From positions 1,364,001 to 1,428,000 of the forward strand of contig OZ244919.1 of the NCBI GenBank assembly GCA_965221845.1: a DNA stretch of 64,000 nucleotides, given 5' to 3'. The notes below the pieces were generated by a model. The model saw only the letters and a list, made by a program, of their open reading frames with translations, had not been told where the DNA came from and searched no databases. Origin of the DNA: JAJEFO01 sp965221845. GTDB taxonomy: Bacteria; Pseudomonadota; Alphaproteobacteria; Rhodobacterales; Rhodobacteraceae. Positions 1 through 7,797 of this stretch are shown here, in pieces (positions within the stretch are counted from its first letter, which is position 1; each line of letters begins with the position of its first letter). The position numbers and the translations under genes were made by a program.

Positions 1-4
1 CCAT
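1..4 (-). CDS. bchO: Start of bchO (only the first codon inside the window)
   Basis: Only an ATG at positions 4-2, read leftwards, lies inside the window. A GGAG ribosome-binding motif sits six bases before it, inside the space just after the bchD stop. A GTG that overlaps the bchD stop as GTGA (positions 29-27) is a second possible start. The bchO assignment rests on the usual bchI-bchD-bchO order in purple bacteria, not on protein sequence. BchO is a putative alpha/beta hydrolase tied to magnesium chelation. Confidence 0.4.
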
Positions 5-25
5 GGAAGGCTCCAGGTTGAATGG

Positions 26-1690
26 TCACGTTTCCAGTCCATCGCGAATCGTCCGGTCAAGGGTCTTGCCCAGCATTGCGGCATCAGCCCTTGGCAAAGG
101 CAGGTATTGTCCGGCCAGCGCGCGGGCAAGGTCCGAAAGGGCGGCCTGCGGACGAATGCCCGTGTCGATCACGATGCTCGGCAGTCCCTCCGCCCTGAGA
201 CCGCGCGCGACGGCGGTTGCCTGCTCGCGCGCTTTCGCGCGGTTCCCGCTCCCGTCCAGCGCAATGTTCGCGCGCCCGTCGGTCAGCAGCAGCAGCATCG
301 GGGTCAGCCCCTGCCCGCGCGCGTGCAGGGCCAGGTCGCCCGCCGCCCTCAAACCGGCGGCAAGCGGCGTGCCTCCGCCGCCGGGCAAGGCCGTCAGCCG
401 CCGCCTCGCCTGCACGAGCGATCGTGTCGGCGGCAGGAGAAGGTCGGCGCGCTCGCCCCGGAAGGCGACCAGCGCCACATGGTCACGGCTTGCATACGCA
501 CGCGACAGCAGCGTTTCGACTGCACCCTTCGCGTCGCCAAGCCGCGCCATCGCCGCCGATCCCGAAGCGTCGACGGCGAAGACCAGCAGCCGGTCGCTGC
601 CTTCCTCGTGCCGCTTGAGCCGGATGTCGGATGGCAGCACCCTGACCGGTCCTTCGCGGCGCCTTAAACCCTGCCACGGCGCGGCCTCCCGAAGCGTCGC
701 CGCCAGATCGACCCGCGCTCCGGCGCACGGACGGCCCGGGCGCGATGGCAGCGGACGCCCGCGGCGGTTGGAACGGCGCCTCCGGCCCGCCCCTGCGCCT
801 CTGGCGCCGTGCGCGCGACCGCCTTGCGCCAGTCCGGCAACCAGGTCCGGCGGCAGGTGGGGACGCACGATCTCGACAAGGATGTCGTCGGGCAGGACCT
901 GCGAATCGGTCCGGTCCGCGCCGGTTTCGGGCGCATCCGGAGGCCGGCCCTCTCCGGGTTTCGGGCCGTCAGGGAGTTCGGGAAGCACGGTGGCGCGGGG
1001 CGCGATCACCAGGCTGGCGCCGACCGCGACATCCTCGTCTTCGACCTGCGGCCGCTGGCGAAGCGCCGCGCTCGCTCGCGCAGCCCTGAGCGCGAAATGC
1101 GGCGCGCGCATGCTGTCGACGCCAAGGCGCGCCGACAGGAGCACGAGCCGGCGGAGCGCATCTTCGGTCGCGGAAACGCCGCCCAGCCGATCCCGGGCCT
1201 CGTCCAGGCGCCGGCTTGCCGGGATGCGCGCCTGCAGCCTGCCGATCCCGTCCAGCGAGACGTGGAAGGCGAGCCGTTCCATCAAGGCGGGCGGCGCGGC
1301 TTCGCCGGGCTCGGACCCCTCGTCGAGGAGGATCATCTGCCGCCCCCCTTCCTCAAGGCGCCGCGAAAGCTCGCCGGCCCGGTCCGCGCCGCAGCGTTCG
1401 GCCATGACCAGCAGCATGCAGGCTTCGCGGGCCAGCAGCCCGCGGGTTCTCACGATTCGCCCCGCGCTCAGCGTCGCGGCCAGGTCCAGGCCGCCGAACA
1501 GCGCCTCTCGCGGCATCGCCGGGTGAACGCGAACCGTCCGGATCTCGCGGTGGAGAAGGTCCAGGAAGGCATCCCTGACCGGGCCCGGCCGGGCGCGCAG
1601 CGCAATGCCGCGGAGACCGGCTGGATCGACCGCCAGCAGGCTCAGCGCCAGGCAGGCGTTCGCCCAGGCCCGCTCGCCATGATCCGTCAC
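26..1690 (-). CDS. bchD: Magnesium chelatase subunit D
   Basis: BchD joins BchI in the ATP-driven AAA+ double ring that powers Mg insertion into protoporphyrin IX held by BchH, the first committed step to bacteriochlorophyll. The protein is 554 residues, normal for the family. The N-terminal half is a degenerate AAA+ domain without a clear Walker A. An Arg/Pro/Gly-rich linker follows, then a C-terminal von Willebrand A (integrin I) domain with a DASGS metal-ion (MIDAS) motif near residue 374. I chose the GTG at 1690 because it overlaps the bchI stop as GTGA, indicating translational coupling; longer upstream readings run back through bchI. It is followed by bchO. Confidence 0.95.
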   Translation of the reverse strand: MTDHGERAWANACLALSLLAVDPAGLRGIALRARPGPVRDAFLDLLHREIRTVRVHPAMPREALFGGLDLAATLSAGRIVRTRGLLAREACMLLVMAERCGADRAGELSRRLEEGGRQMILLDEGSEPGEAAPPALMERLAFHVSLDGIGRLQARIPASRRLDEARDRLGGVSATEDALRRLVLLSARLGVDSMRAPHFALRAARASAALRQRPQVEDEDVAVGASLVIAPRATVLPELPDGPKPGEGRPPDAPETGADRTDSQVLPDDILVEIVRPHLPPDLVAGLAQGGRAHGARGAGAGRRRRSNRRGRPLPSRPGRPCAGARVDLAATLREAAPWQGLRRREGPVRVLPSDIRLKRHEEGSDRLLVFAVDASGSAAMARLGDAKGAVETLLSRAYASRDHVALVAFRGERADLLLPPTRSLVQARRRLTALPGGGGTPLAAGLRAAGDLALHARGQGLTPMLLLLTDGRANIALDGSGNRAKAREQATAVARGLRAEGLPSIVIDTGIRPQAALSDLARALAGQYLPLPRADAAMLGKTLDRTIRDGLET

Positions 1691-2691
1691 CCCAGAACCT
1701 CTTCGACGGCACGCGCCACGCGTGACGCGGAGCTGCTCTCGTCCAGCGGATCGCGGCGGAGGCGGTGCGACAGGGCGAGAGGCGCAACCCTGCGCACGTG
1801 ATCGGCGGCGACTTCCGACGCGCCTTCGAATGCGGCAAGCGCGCGGCTTGCCCGCAGCAGCGTCAGCTCGCCTCTCAACCCGTCCGTGCCAAGATGCACG
1901 CAAAGCTCGGCGCAGTCGCGAAGCGCCCCCTTCCGCGTCGCGGTTCGCGCGAGACGGTCCCTCGCGACAAGGATCCGGTCACGGATCTCGGCGTCCCTGG
2001 CCCTCCACCGGCGAACGAAGCGGGCTGGCGAGCTCTCGAAGCTCTCCCGTCGGCGGACAACCTCGATCCGCTCCTCGACGTCGCGCGGCGAACGCACCTC
2101 CACCGACAGCCCGAACCGGTCGAGCAGCTGCGGGCGCAGCTCGCCTTCCTCCGGGTTGCCCGATCCGACCAGCACGAACCTGGCGGCATGCTGGATCGAC
2201 AGGCCTTCGCGCTCGACGAGGTTGACGCCCGACTGCGCCACGTCGAGCAGGAGATCAACGACATGGTCCTCGAGAAGGTTGACTTCGTCAATGTAGAGAT
2301 AGCCCCGGTTCGACGCGGCAAGCAGCCCCGGCTGAAAGACCTTCTCGCCGCTCACGAGCGCGCGCTCGATGTCGAGGGCGCCGGTGACCCGGTCCTCGCT
2401 GACGCCGAGCGGAAGGTCCACGACAGGCGTCGGACGCCTTTCGGTCTCCCGGCTGTCGAGGCCCGCCCATTCGGGCACGTCGCGCGGCCTTTCGGAATTG
2501 ACCGGGCAGCCCTTGACCACGGTGATCGGGGGCAGGAGCGCGGCGAGCGCGCGCACTGCCGTGCTCTTTCCCGTTCCCCGATCGCCGAACACCAGCACCC
2601 CGCCCAGTTTCGGGTCGACCGCGCTCATCAGCATCGCGCGCTTCATGTCGTCCTGACCGACGATGGCCGAAAAGGGGAACGCCTTGCTCAT
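1687..2691 (-). CDS. bchI: Magnesium chelatase ATPase subunit I
   Basis: AAA+ ATPase of the BchHID Mg-chelatase. It hydrolyses ATP to drive Mg2+ insertion into protoporphyrin IX on BchH in the cytoplasm. The 334-residue product has a Walker A GDRGTGKST at residues 36-44 and a Walker B region YLYIDEVNLL near 131-140, followed by the typical GSGNPEEGELRPQLLDRFG sensor segment. The ATG at 2691 overlaps the crtA stop as ATGA and gives the family N-terminus MSKAFPFSAIVGQ. It sits in the crtA-bchI-bchD-bchO operon, an order common in Rhodobacterales, so a PpsR-controlled promoter upstream of crtA probably serves it. Confidence 0.97.
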   Translation of the reverse strand: MSKAFPFSAIVGQDDMKRAMLMSAVDPKLGGVLVFGDRGTGKSTAVRALAALLPPITVVKGCPVNSERPRDVPEWAGLDSRETERRPTPVVDLPLGVSEDRVTGALDIERALVSGEKVFQPGLLAASNRGYLYIDEVNLLEDHVVDLLLDVAQSGVNLVEREGLSIQHAARFVLVGSGNPEEGELRPQLLDRFGLSVEVRSPRDVEERIEVVRRRESFESSPARFVRRWRARDAEIRDRILVARDRLARTATRKGALRDCAELCVHLGTDGLRGELTLLRASRALAAFEGASEVAADHVRRVAPLALSHRLRRDPLDESSSASRVARAVEEVLG

Positions 2692-3419
2692 TTCAGATCG
2701 AGCCCCGCGATCGGGCTTTCGCCGTGCCAGCTGCCGCTGTCGCCCAGAATGCGGAACCTCGCGTAGAGCTCCTCCTGGAACCAGTTTCCGTCCCGAACGG
2801 CACGGATGGCTCCGGCATGGGGCCCGCCGGGCGCCCGCGCGAAGGCGGCCATCGCTTCCCGGTTCGGCCAGACGGAGAACGTCACCTGCCGCAGGAACGG
2901 GAACTCCCCGATCCCGATCTTGAAGGCGACGTTCGGATCGCCGCCGATCACGCGGCTGATGGCCGGCGTGCGCTTCCAGAACCGGAAGACGTGCCTTGGG
3001 CGCAAGGTCGCGCGCGTCAGCGCCGCCAGCGGGCCGCCCCGCTCGCAGGACGCCGGAACGAAAGGCGAAACGCCCGACCATGCGCCGCGGGCCGAGACGG
3101 GCGCCAGGTATATCGTCCAGTGCTCGGCCGACCGCGCGCGGTAGAGCCGGAAGATGCGCTCCGTCCGCACGCGGGCCCGTGCCACGCGGTGGTCGGGCCA
3201 AACGCAGAGAATGGCGAAGACGCCTGAACCGAGCGACGGCGTGAATCCTTCCCCGGTGCCCGATCCGCAGAGCTTCCAGAACTCGAGTCCGGACATGCGC
3301 GACAGTTGAAGCCGCGCGGCGCCCATCATCCAGAAGGCCCACGCAAGGGCCGCGAGCCGGTCGAATCTGTAGAGGCTGAGCGATACGGTCTGAATGGGTC
3401 GATTCCCCCTTTGCGGCAT
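2688..3419 (-). CDS. crtA: Spheroidene monooxygenase CrtA
   Basis: CrtA oxidises spheroidene to spheroidenone with O2, the step that turns cells red under aeration. The 243-residue product has the family core near its start (WAFWMMGAARLQL, then FWKLCGSGTGEGFTP) and the later stretch FRFWKRTPAISRVIGGD. The ATG at 3419 has AAGGG four bases upstream and gives a length typical of the family; a GTG two codons earlier (3425) is an alternative. It is first in the operon with bchI, bchD and bchO, and faces crtI across a 425-bp divergent intergenic region with a PpsR-type site. Its presence indicates the spheroidene pathway runs to the keto product. Confidence 0.95.
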   Translation of the reverse strand: MPQRGNRPIQTVSLSLYRFDRLAALAWAFWMMGAARLQLSRMSGLEFWKLCGSGTGEGFTPSLGSGVFAILCVWPDHRVARARVRTERIFRLYRARSAEHWTIYLAPVSARGAWSGVSPFVPASCERGGPLAALTRATLRPRHVFRFWKRTPAISRVIGGDPNVAFKIGIGEFPFLRQVTFSVWPNREAMAAFARAPGGPHAGAIRAVRDGNWFQEELYARFRILGDSGSWHGESPIAGLDLK

Positions 3420-3844
3420 GGTCACCCTTGCACGTTCTCCTGTCGCGGAGAAGCGGTTTCGCGCTCCGGCACGGAAGGTCTCGGGACCATTCTCGGCGAG
3501 CCCGGCCTCGGCGGCGCATGCAGCGCGCGCCCTGCCGGGGCCGTCGCCCCGGGGGCGGCGGGGCGCAGGGCGGCTGTCCCCTTGCCCGCACTGTCCGCGT
3601 GCCTGCCGCCGCATCGCGTTCAGGGGCGAGCGGAGCGCCGCCGGCACGCGGGCGGAAGCGGGCAGGCCCCCTCCGCGGGCCGCGGACGAACCTTCTCGAG
3701 CGCCTGCCGCCCCGGTCGCCGCAACCGCGCAGCGCTCGCGGGGAAAGGCCGTCCTGCCTGCGAACCGGACATGCCGGCGATCGTTGAGGCGCCGTTCGAC
3801 GGAACATTGTCAAGCAAGCCTGACAGGTGTAGCGTCAGGGCGAG
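3420..3844. other. Divergent crtA/crtI intergenic region
   Basis: This 425-bp stretch separates crtA (leftwards) from crtI (rightwards) and holds no credible gene. Open frames crossing it show no family motif. The only clear signal is the PpsR-type palindrome near the crtI end. The rest is GC-rich with no obvious terminator or structured RNA. Confidence 0.7.
3808..3825. promoter_or_regulatory. PpsR/CrtJ operator, TGT-N12-ACA, at crtI
   Basis: The 18-bp sequence TGTCAAGCAAGCCTGACA is an exact match to the TGT-N12-ACA consensus bound by the aerobic repressor PpsR/CrtJ. It ends 19 bp before the crtI ATG, so bound repressor would block crtI transcription; it could also affect crtA, though from over 380 bp away. 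A ppsR gene lies at the right end of the window. No strong -35/-10 pair could be assigned here. Confidence 0.75.
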
Positions 3845-5389
3845 ATGTCCCGATCCGATTCCAGCCTGGCGGCGCTGATCCCTGAGGCCCGCACTCCCCG
3901 CGCCATCGTGATCGGTGCAGGCGTCGGCGGGCTTGCGGCGGCCATGCGGCTGGGCGCGAAGGGCTATCGGGTCGTGCTGCTTGACCGGCTGGACGTCCCG
4001 GGCGGGCGCGGCTCCGCCATCGAGCGGGACGGGCATCGCTTCGACCTTGGCCCCACGATCGTGACCCTTCCGGACGCCTTTCGCGATCTCTGGTCTGCAT
4101 GCGGACGCGATTTCGACCGGGACGTCGATCTCCGCCCGGTCGATCCATTCTACGAGATCCGGTGGCCGGACGGCGCCCGCTTCACGGCGTACCGGGACGA
4201 TGAGAAGATGCGTGCAGAGGTTGCGCGCCTTTCGCCGAACGATGCGCGGGGGTACGAGCGCTTCCTCAAGGACAGCAGGGCGCGCTACGATTTCGGGTTC
4301 GAGGATCTGGGGCGACGCCCGATGAACCGGCTGCGGGACCTGCTCGCCGTGCTGCACAGGTTCGCATGGCTGCGCGCAGACCGTTCGGTAGCGGCTCACG
4401 CGACGGCCCGTTTCCGCGATCCCAGGCTGCAAATGGCGTTTTCGTTCCACCCGCTGTTCATCGGCGGCGATCCGTTCAACGTGACCTCGATCTACATACT
4501 GATCAACCACATCGAACGGCAGTTCGGCATTCACTACCCGATCGGCGGCGTCGCGGCGATAGCGAAGGCGATGGCGCGGGTCATTGAATCGCAGGGCGGC
4601 CTGATCAGGTATCGCAGCGAGGCAGACGAGATACTTGTCGACAAGGGCCGCGCACGCGGCGTCCGGCTGGCGACCGGCGAGATCCTGACGGGCGACGTCG
4701 TGGTCTCCAATGCCGACAGCGTGCACACGTACAGCCGGCTGCTGCGAAACATCGGCAAGTGGCGATGGACCGAGAGGCGCCTGAGCCGCGCGCGATCGTC
4801 CATGGGGCTGTTCATCTGGTATTTCGGAACCAGGGGCACCCGGTCCATGTGGCCGGATGCGGGCCACCACACGATCCTCAGCGGGCCCAGGTACCGGGGC
4901 CTGGTAGAGGACATATTCACGAGGGGGCGCCTTGCGGACGACATGAGCCTCTACGTCCATCGCCCGTCCGTGACCGACCCGACGGCGGCGCCGGAGGGCG
5001 GCGACACCTTCTACGCCCTCAGCCCCGTGCCGCATCTCGGCTTCGATCGCCCGGTCGATTGGGAGCGTCACGCGGCGCGCTATCGCGACAAGGTCCAGGC
5101 CATGCTGGAGGACCGGCTCCTGCCGGGCCTCGGGGCGCATCTGACGGCGTCGGAAGTCTACACGCCGGAGACCTTCCGTGATCGCTATCTCTCCCCGCGC
5201 GGATCCGGATTCTCGCTCGAGCCGCGAATTCTTCAGAGCGCCTGGTTTCGTCCGCACAACGTCAGCGAGGAGGTGGAAGGCCTCTATCTCGCGGGCGCGG
5301 GCACGCACCCCGGCGCCGGCCTGCCCGGCGTCGTGTCAAGTGCCGAGGCCATGGCCTCGCTCGTTCCGGATCCGGAGGCCGCGGCGTGA
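3845..5389 (+). CDS. crtI: Phytoene desaturase CrtI
   Basis: FAD-dependent desaturase that introduces double bonds into phytoene; in spheroidene-type bacteria it acts mainly three times to give neurosporene. The 514-residue protein opens with an FAD-binding motif (VIGAGVGGLAAAMRLGAKGY, about residues 22-41). It ends with the CrtI-family FAD signature GLYLAGAGTHPGAGLPGV near 478-495. The family stretch HPLFIGGDPFNVTSIYILI is in the middle. The ATG at 3845 follows a PpsR-type site by 19 bp. crtB overlaps its end as GTGA, so crtI-crtB-tspO form one operon. Confidence 0.97.
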   Translation: MSRSDSSLAALIPEARTPRAIVIGAGVGGLAAAMRLGAKGYRVVLLDRLDVPGGRGSAIERDGHRFDLGPTIVTLPDAFRDLWSACGRDFDRDVDLRPVDPFYEIRWPDGARFTAYRDDEKMRAEVARLSPNDARGYERFLKDSRARYDFGFEDLGRRPMNRLRDLLAVLHRFAWLRADRSVAAHATARFRDPRLQMAFSFHPLFIGGDPFNVTSIYILINHIERQFGIHYPIGGVAAIAKAMARVIESQGGLIRYRSEADEILVDKGRARGVRLATGEILTGDVVVSNADSVHTYSRLLRNIGKWRWTERRLSRARSSMGLFIWYFGTRGTRSMWPDAGHHTILSGPRYRGLVEDIFTRGRLADDMSLYVHRPSVTDPTAAPEGGDTFYALSPVPHLGFDRPVDWERHAARYRDKVQAMLEDRLLPGLGAHLTASEVYTPETFRDRYLSPRGSGFSLEPRILQSAWFRPHNVSEEVEGLYLAGAGTHPGAGLPGVVSSAEAMASLVPDPEAAA

Positions 5390-6405
5390 TTCGCCAGGAA
5401 GACCTCGATCATTGCCGGAAAGCGATCCGGCATGGATCGCTGTCCTTTCATGCAGCCTCGCGCCTGCTGCCGGGCGACGTCCGGGATCCCGCGCTGGCCC
5501 TCTACGCCTTCTGCCGCGTCGCGGATGACGACGTCGACCTGTCAAGCGAGAAGCGGGCTGCGGTCGCTCTGCTCAGGGAACGCCTGCGGCTTGCCTATGC
5601 GGGCAGGCCGCGGAACGCGCCCGCCGACAGGGCCTTCACGGCCACGATAGAGATGTTCGAGATGCCGCGCGCCCTGCCCGAGGCGCTTCTTGAGGGCCTC
5701 GACTGGGACGCACGGGGGCGTCGGCACAGGACCATGTCCGACCTTGCCGCGTACTCCGCGCGCGTCGCCGGCGCCGTCGGCGTGATGATGTGCGTCCTGA
5801 TGCGTGTCCGCGACCCCGACACCCTGGCGCGGGCCTGTGACCTGGGCGTCGCGATGCAGCTGACGAACATCGCCCGCGACGTTGGCGAGGACGCCTCCGC
5901 AGGCAGGCTCTACCTGCCGCTCGACTGGCTCGAGAAAGCGGGCGTCGACGCCGAAGCGCTTGTTGCCGACCCGCGCCCCACCAAGGCGCTGCGGCATGTG
6001 GTCCGCAGCCTGCTTTCCGAGGCGCGCCATCTCTACCTGCGGTCCGAAGCGGGCATTTCCGCGCTGCCCTTCAGGTGCCGGCCCGGCATCTTCGCCGCGC
6101 GATACATCTACGCCGGCATCGGCGGCCAGCTCCGCAGGGCCGGCTGCGACCCGATAACGGCGCGCGCGCGCACCTGCGCGTTCAGGAAGGCGGCCCTTCT
6201 GGGCCTGTCGGTGGCACGCAGCGCGGCCGGCTCGGCAATGCCCCGCTCGCCGATCATCTACGCATCGCCGCTGCCGGAGGCCGCCTTTCTCGTCGAGGCG
6301 GCGGCAGAGAGCCGAGCGCCTTCATGGAGCGATGCCGTCACAGGCGCGCTGGCCCGCCTCGCCGTCGAGGACCGGGGCCGCGCGATGCTGAGGACCGGCG
6401 CATGA
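5386..6405 (+). CDS. crtB: Phytoene synthase CrtB
   Basis: Condenses two geranylgeranyl diphosphates head-to-head to phytoene, the first committed carotenoid step. The 339-residue protein has both aspartate-rich Mg-diphosphate motifs of squalene/phytoene synthases: VADDDVD near residues 46-51 and NIARDVGEDASAGRLYLP near 161-178. The start is a GTG overlapping the crtI stop as GTGA. The tspO start overlaps its stop as ATGA, so the three genes are translationally coupled. Confidence 0.96.
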   Translation: MIRQEDLDHCRKAIRHGSLSFHAASRLLPGDVRDPALALYAFCRVADDDVDLSSEKRAAVALLRERLRLAYAGRPRNAPADRAFTATIEMFEMPRALPEALLEGLDWDARGRRHRTMSDLAAYSARVAGAVGVMMCVLMRVRDPDTLARACDLGVAMQLTNIARDVGEDASAGRLYLPLDWLEKAGVDAEALVADPRPTKALRHVVRSLLSEARHLYLRSEAGISALPFRCRPGIFAARYIYAGIGGQLRRAGCDPITARARTCAFRKAALLGLSVARSAAGSAMPRSPIIYASPLPEAAFLVEAAAESRAPSWSDAVTGALARLAVEDRGRAMLRTGA

Positions 6406-6866
6406 CCTATCTGCTGTTCGCGATCTTCCTCCTCGCATGCGGCGCTGCGGGCGCCACGGGGGGCATGTTCCCGCCGGGGCGCTGGTACGACGGGCTTGAG
6501 AAGCCGTCCTGGACGCCGCCGAACTGGCTCTTTCCCGTCGCATGGGCAGCGCTGTACATCTGCATGTCGGCGGCCGCCGCGCGGGTCGCCGCGCTGCCCG
6601 GCTCGGGGGTCGCCCTTGCGCTCTGGTCCTTGCAGATCGCCCTGAACACGCTCTGGACGCCCGTGTTCTTCGGACTCGGGCGCATTCGCGCCGGCATGTG
6701 GGTCCTGGCAATGCTCTGGCTCTCCGTTGCGGCGTGCGCCGTCGCGCTCTGGCAGGTCGACCCCGTCTCCGGCCTCCTCTTCGTGCCCTATCTGGCATGG
6801 GTCAGCGTGGCGGCGGCGCTGAACTATTCGGTGCTCAGGCTCAACCCGGACGCGCCGGCGCCGTAG
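6402..6866 (+). CDS. tspO: TspO/CrtK outer-membrane tryptophan-rich sensory protein
   Basis: TspO (CrtK) is a five-helix membrane protein of the TspO/MBR (translocator protein) family that binds porphyrins. In Rhodobacter sphaeroides it damps photosynthesis gene expression, apparently through tetrapyrrole export or turnover. The 154-residue product shows five hydrophobic helices and the family Trp-rich segment WTPPNWLFPVAWAALY near residues 37-52. The ALNTLWTPVFFGL and ALNYSVLRLNP segments are also typical. The ATG overlaps the crtB stop as ATGA. Its convergent neighbour crtC begins its stop only 7 bp downstream, leaving no room for an independent terminator. Confidence 0.95.
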   Translation: MTYLLFAIFLLACGAAGATGGMFPPGRWYDGLEKPSWTPPNWLFPVAWAALYICMSAAAARVAALPGSGVALALWSLQIALNTLWTPVFFGLGRIRAGMWVLAMLWLSVAACAVALWQVDPVSGLLFVPYLAWVSVAAALNYSVLRLNPDAPAP

Positions 6867-6873
6867 CGGCCGT

Positions 6874-7797
6874 TCAGCGCGGGCCGAAGTCCCAGTCGCG
6901 TCTTCTGGGAACCCGGCAGGCAATGACAGGCATCAGAAACGGGGACCGAAAGCGCCTGAGGTCCAGCGCCTCGTGAACGCCGACCGTCTCGACCCCCTCG
7001 ATCCTCGTCCGGACGAGGGCGCGCGCGTAGAACGGGGCATCCAGCATCGACATGACCTGGCGCGGCACATGTCCGGCATCCGCCCGCGTCTCGCGACGGA
7101 CGGCCCAGAGGCTTCTCGGCAAGCGCACCCGGGGAAGGGGTGCGGAAGCGTCCGCGTCGCCGCCGCGCCCGAACGAGACCGACGCGCCTAGAAGGCTGCC
7201 GTCGCGACGATGCGCGTCGTAGTGCACCGTCGCTCCCGCCTCGGTGGGATAGCGGCCCCAGGTCCAGCGGTCGAAGTCCGTCTCCAGCGCGCGCGTGCCG
7301 AAATTCGCGTCCATGTAGCCCTGCCCGTCCCACGTCCAGCCAGGCGCGTCCAGGTCGACCCGTATGTCCGCGACCGGCGCGAACGGCCGCCAGAGATGAG
7401 CGTCGTCCCCGGTCAGCGCAAGCTCGTGGGGCGTCACGGACGAGGGCGTGACGCTCACCTGGCCTCGGATCCGCCCGAAGCGGGGGGGCGCTCCCCTCTC
7501 GTCGACATTGATCGACAGCTGCCCGCCGCGCCATCGCAACGTCGATGGCCCGACCGTGAGTTCGGAAGCGCTCCGCCTCAGCGCCGCGCGGCCCCGGTCG
7601 GTCATCGCGAAGCGCCCGCCCGGACCGTATGTGGCCACGTTGATGCAGACGTTGTCTTGCGGATCCGCGCGCCCTGACCAGCGATACCAGGGCGAGAAGA
7701 CGGAACCGATGAACGCGATGACGGAGACGGCGCGCGTCCGGCTTGCGTCGATCCCGTCAACGTACCACCAGGCGTAGCCGCCGGGCGGAACGTTCAG
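6874..7797 (-). CDS. crtC: Carotenoid 1,2-hydratase CrtC (start codon uncertain)
   Basis: CrtC adds water across the terminal 1,2 double bond of neurosporene, giving hydroxyneurosporene in the spheroidene pathway. Family stretches are clear: PPGGYAWWYVDGI, IAFIGSVFSPWYRWSG, DNVCINVATYGPGGRFAMTD and GYMDANFGTRALE. The start is a real problem. In this frame there is no ATG, GTG or TTG between the crtD stop and the conserved IAFIGSVFSP block, nor in the preceding stretch that I checked codon by codon within crtD. The residue where Rhodobacter CrtC begins (MIAF) is here GTC. I set the start at a CTG (7797) that overlaps the crtD stop as CTGA; this is a guess. Transcribed after crtD. Confidence 0.88.
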   Translation of the reverse strand: MNVPPGGYAWWYVDGIDASRTRAVSVIAFIGSVFSPWYRWSGRADPQDNVCINVATYGPGGRFAMTDRGRAALRRSASELTVGPSTLRWRGGQLSINVDERGAPPRFGRIRGQVSVTPSSVTPHELALTGDDAHLWRPFAPVADIRVDLDAPGWTWDGQGYMDANFGTRALETDFDRWTWGRYPTEAGATVHYDAHRRDGSLLGASVSFGRGGDADASAPLPRVRLPRSLWAVRRETRADAGHVPRQVMSMLDAPFYARALVRTRIEGVETVGVHEALDLRRFRSPFLMPVIACRVPRRRDWDFGPR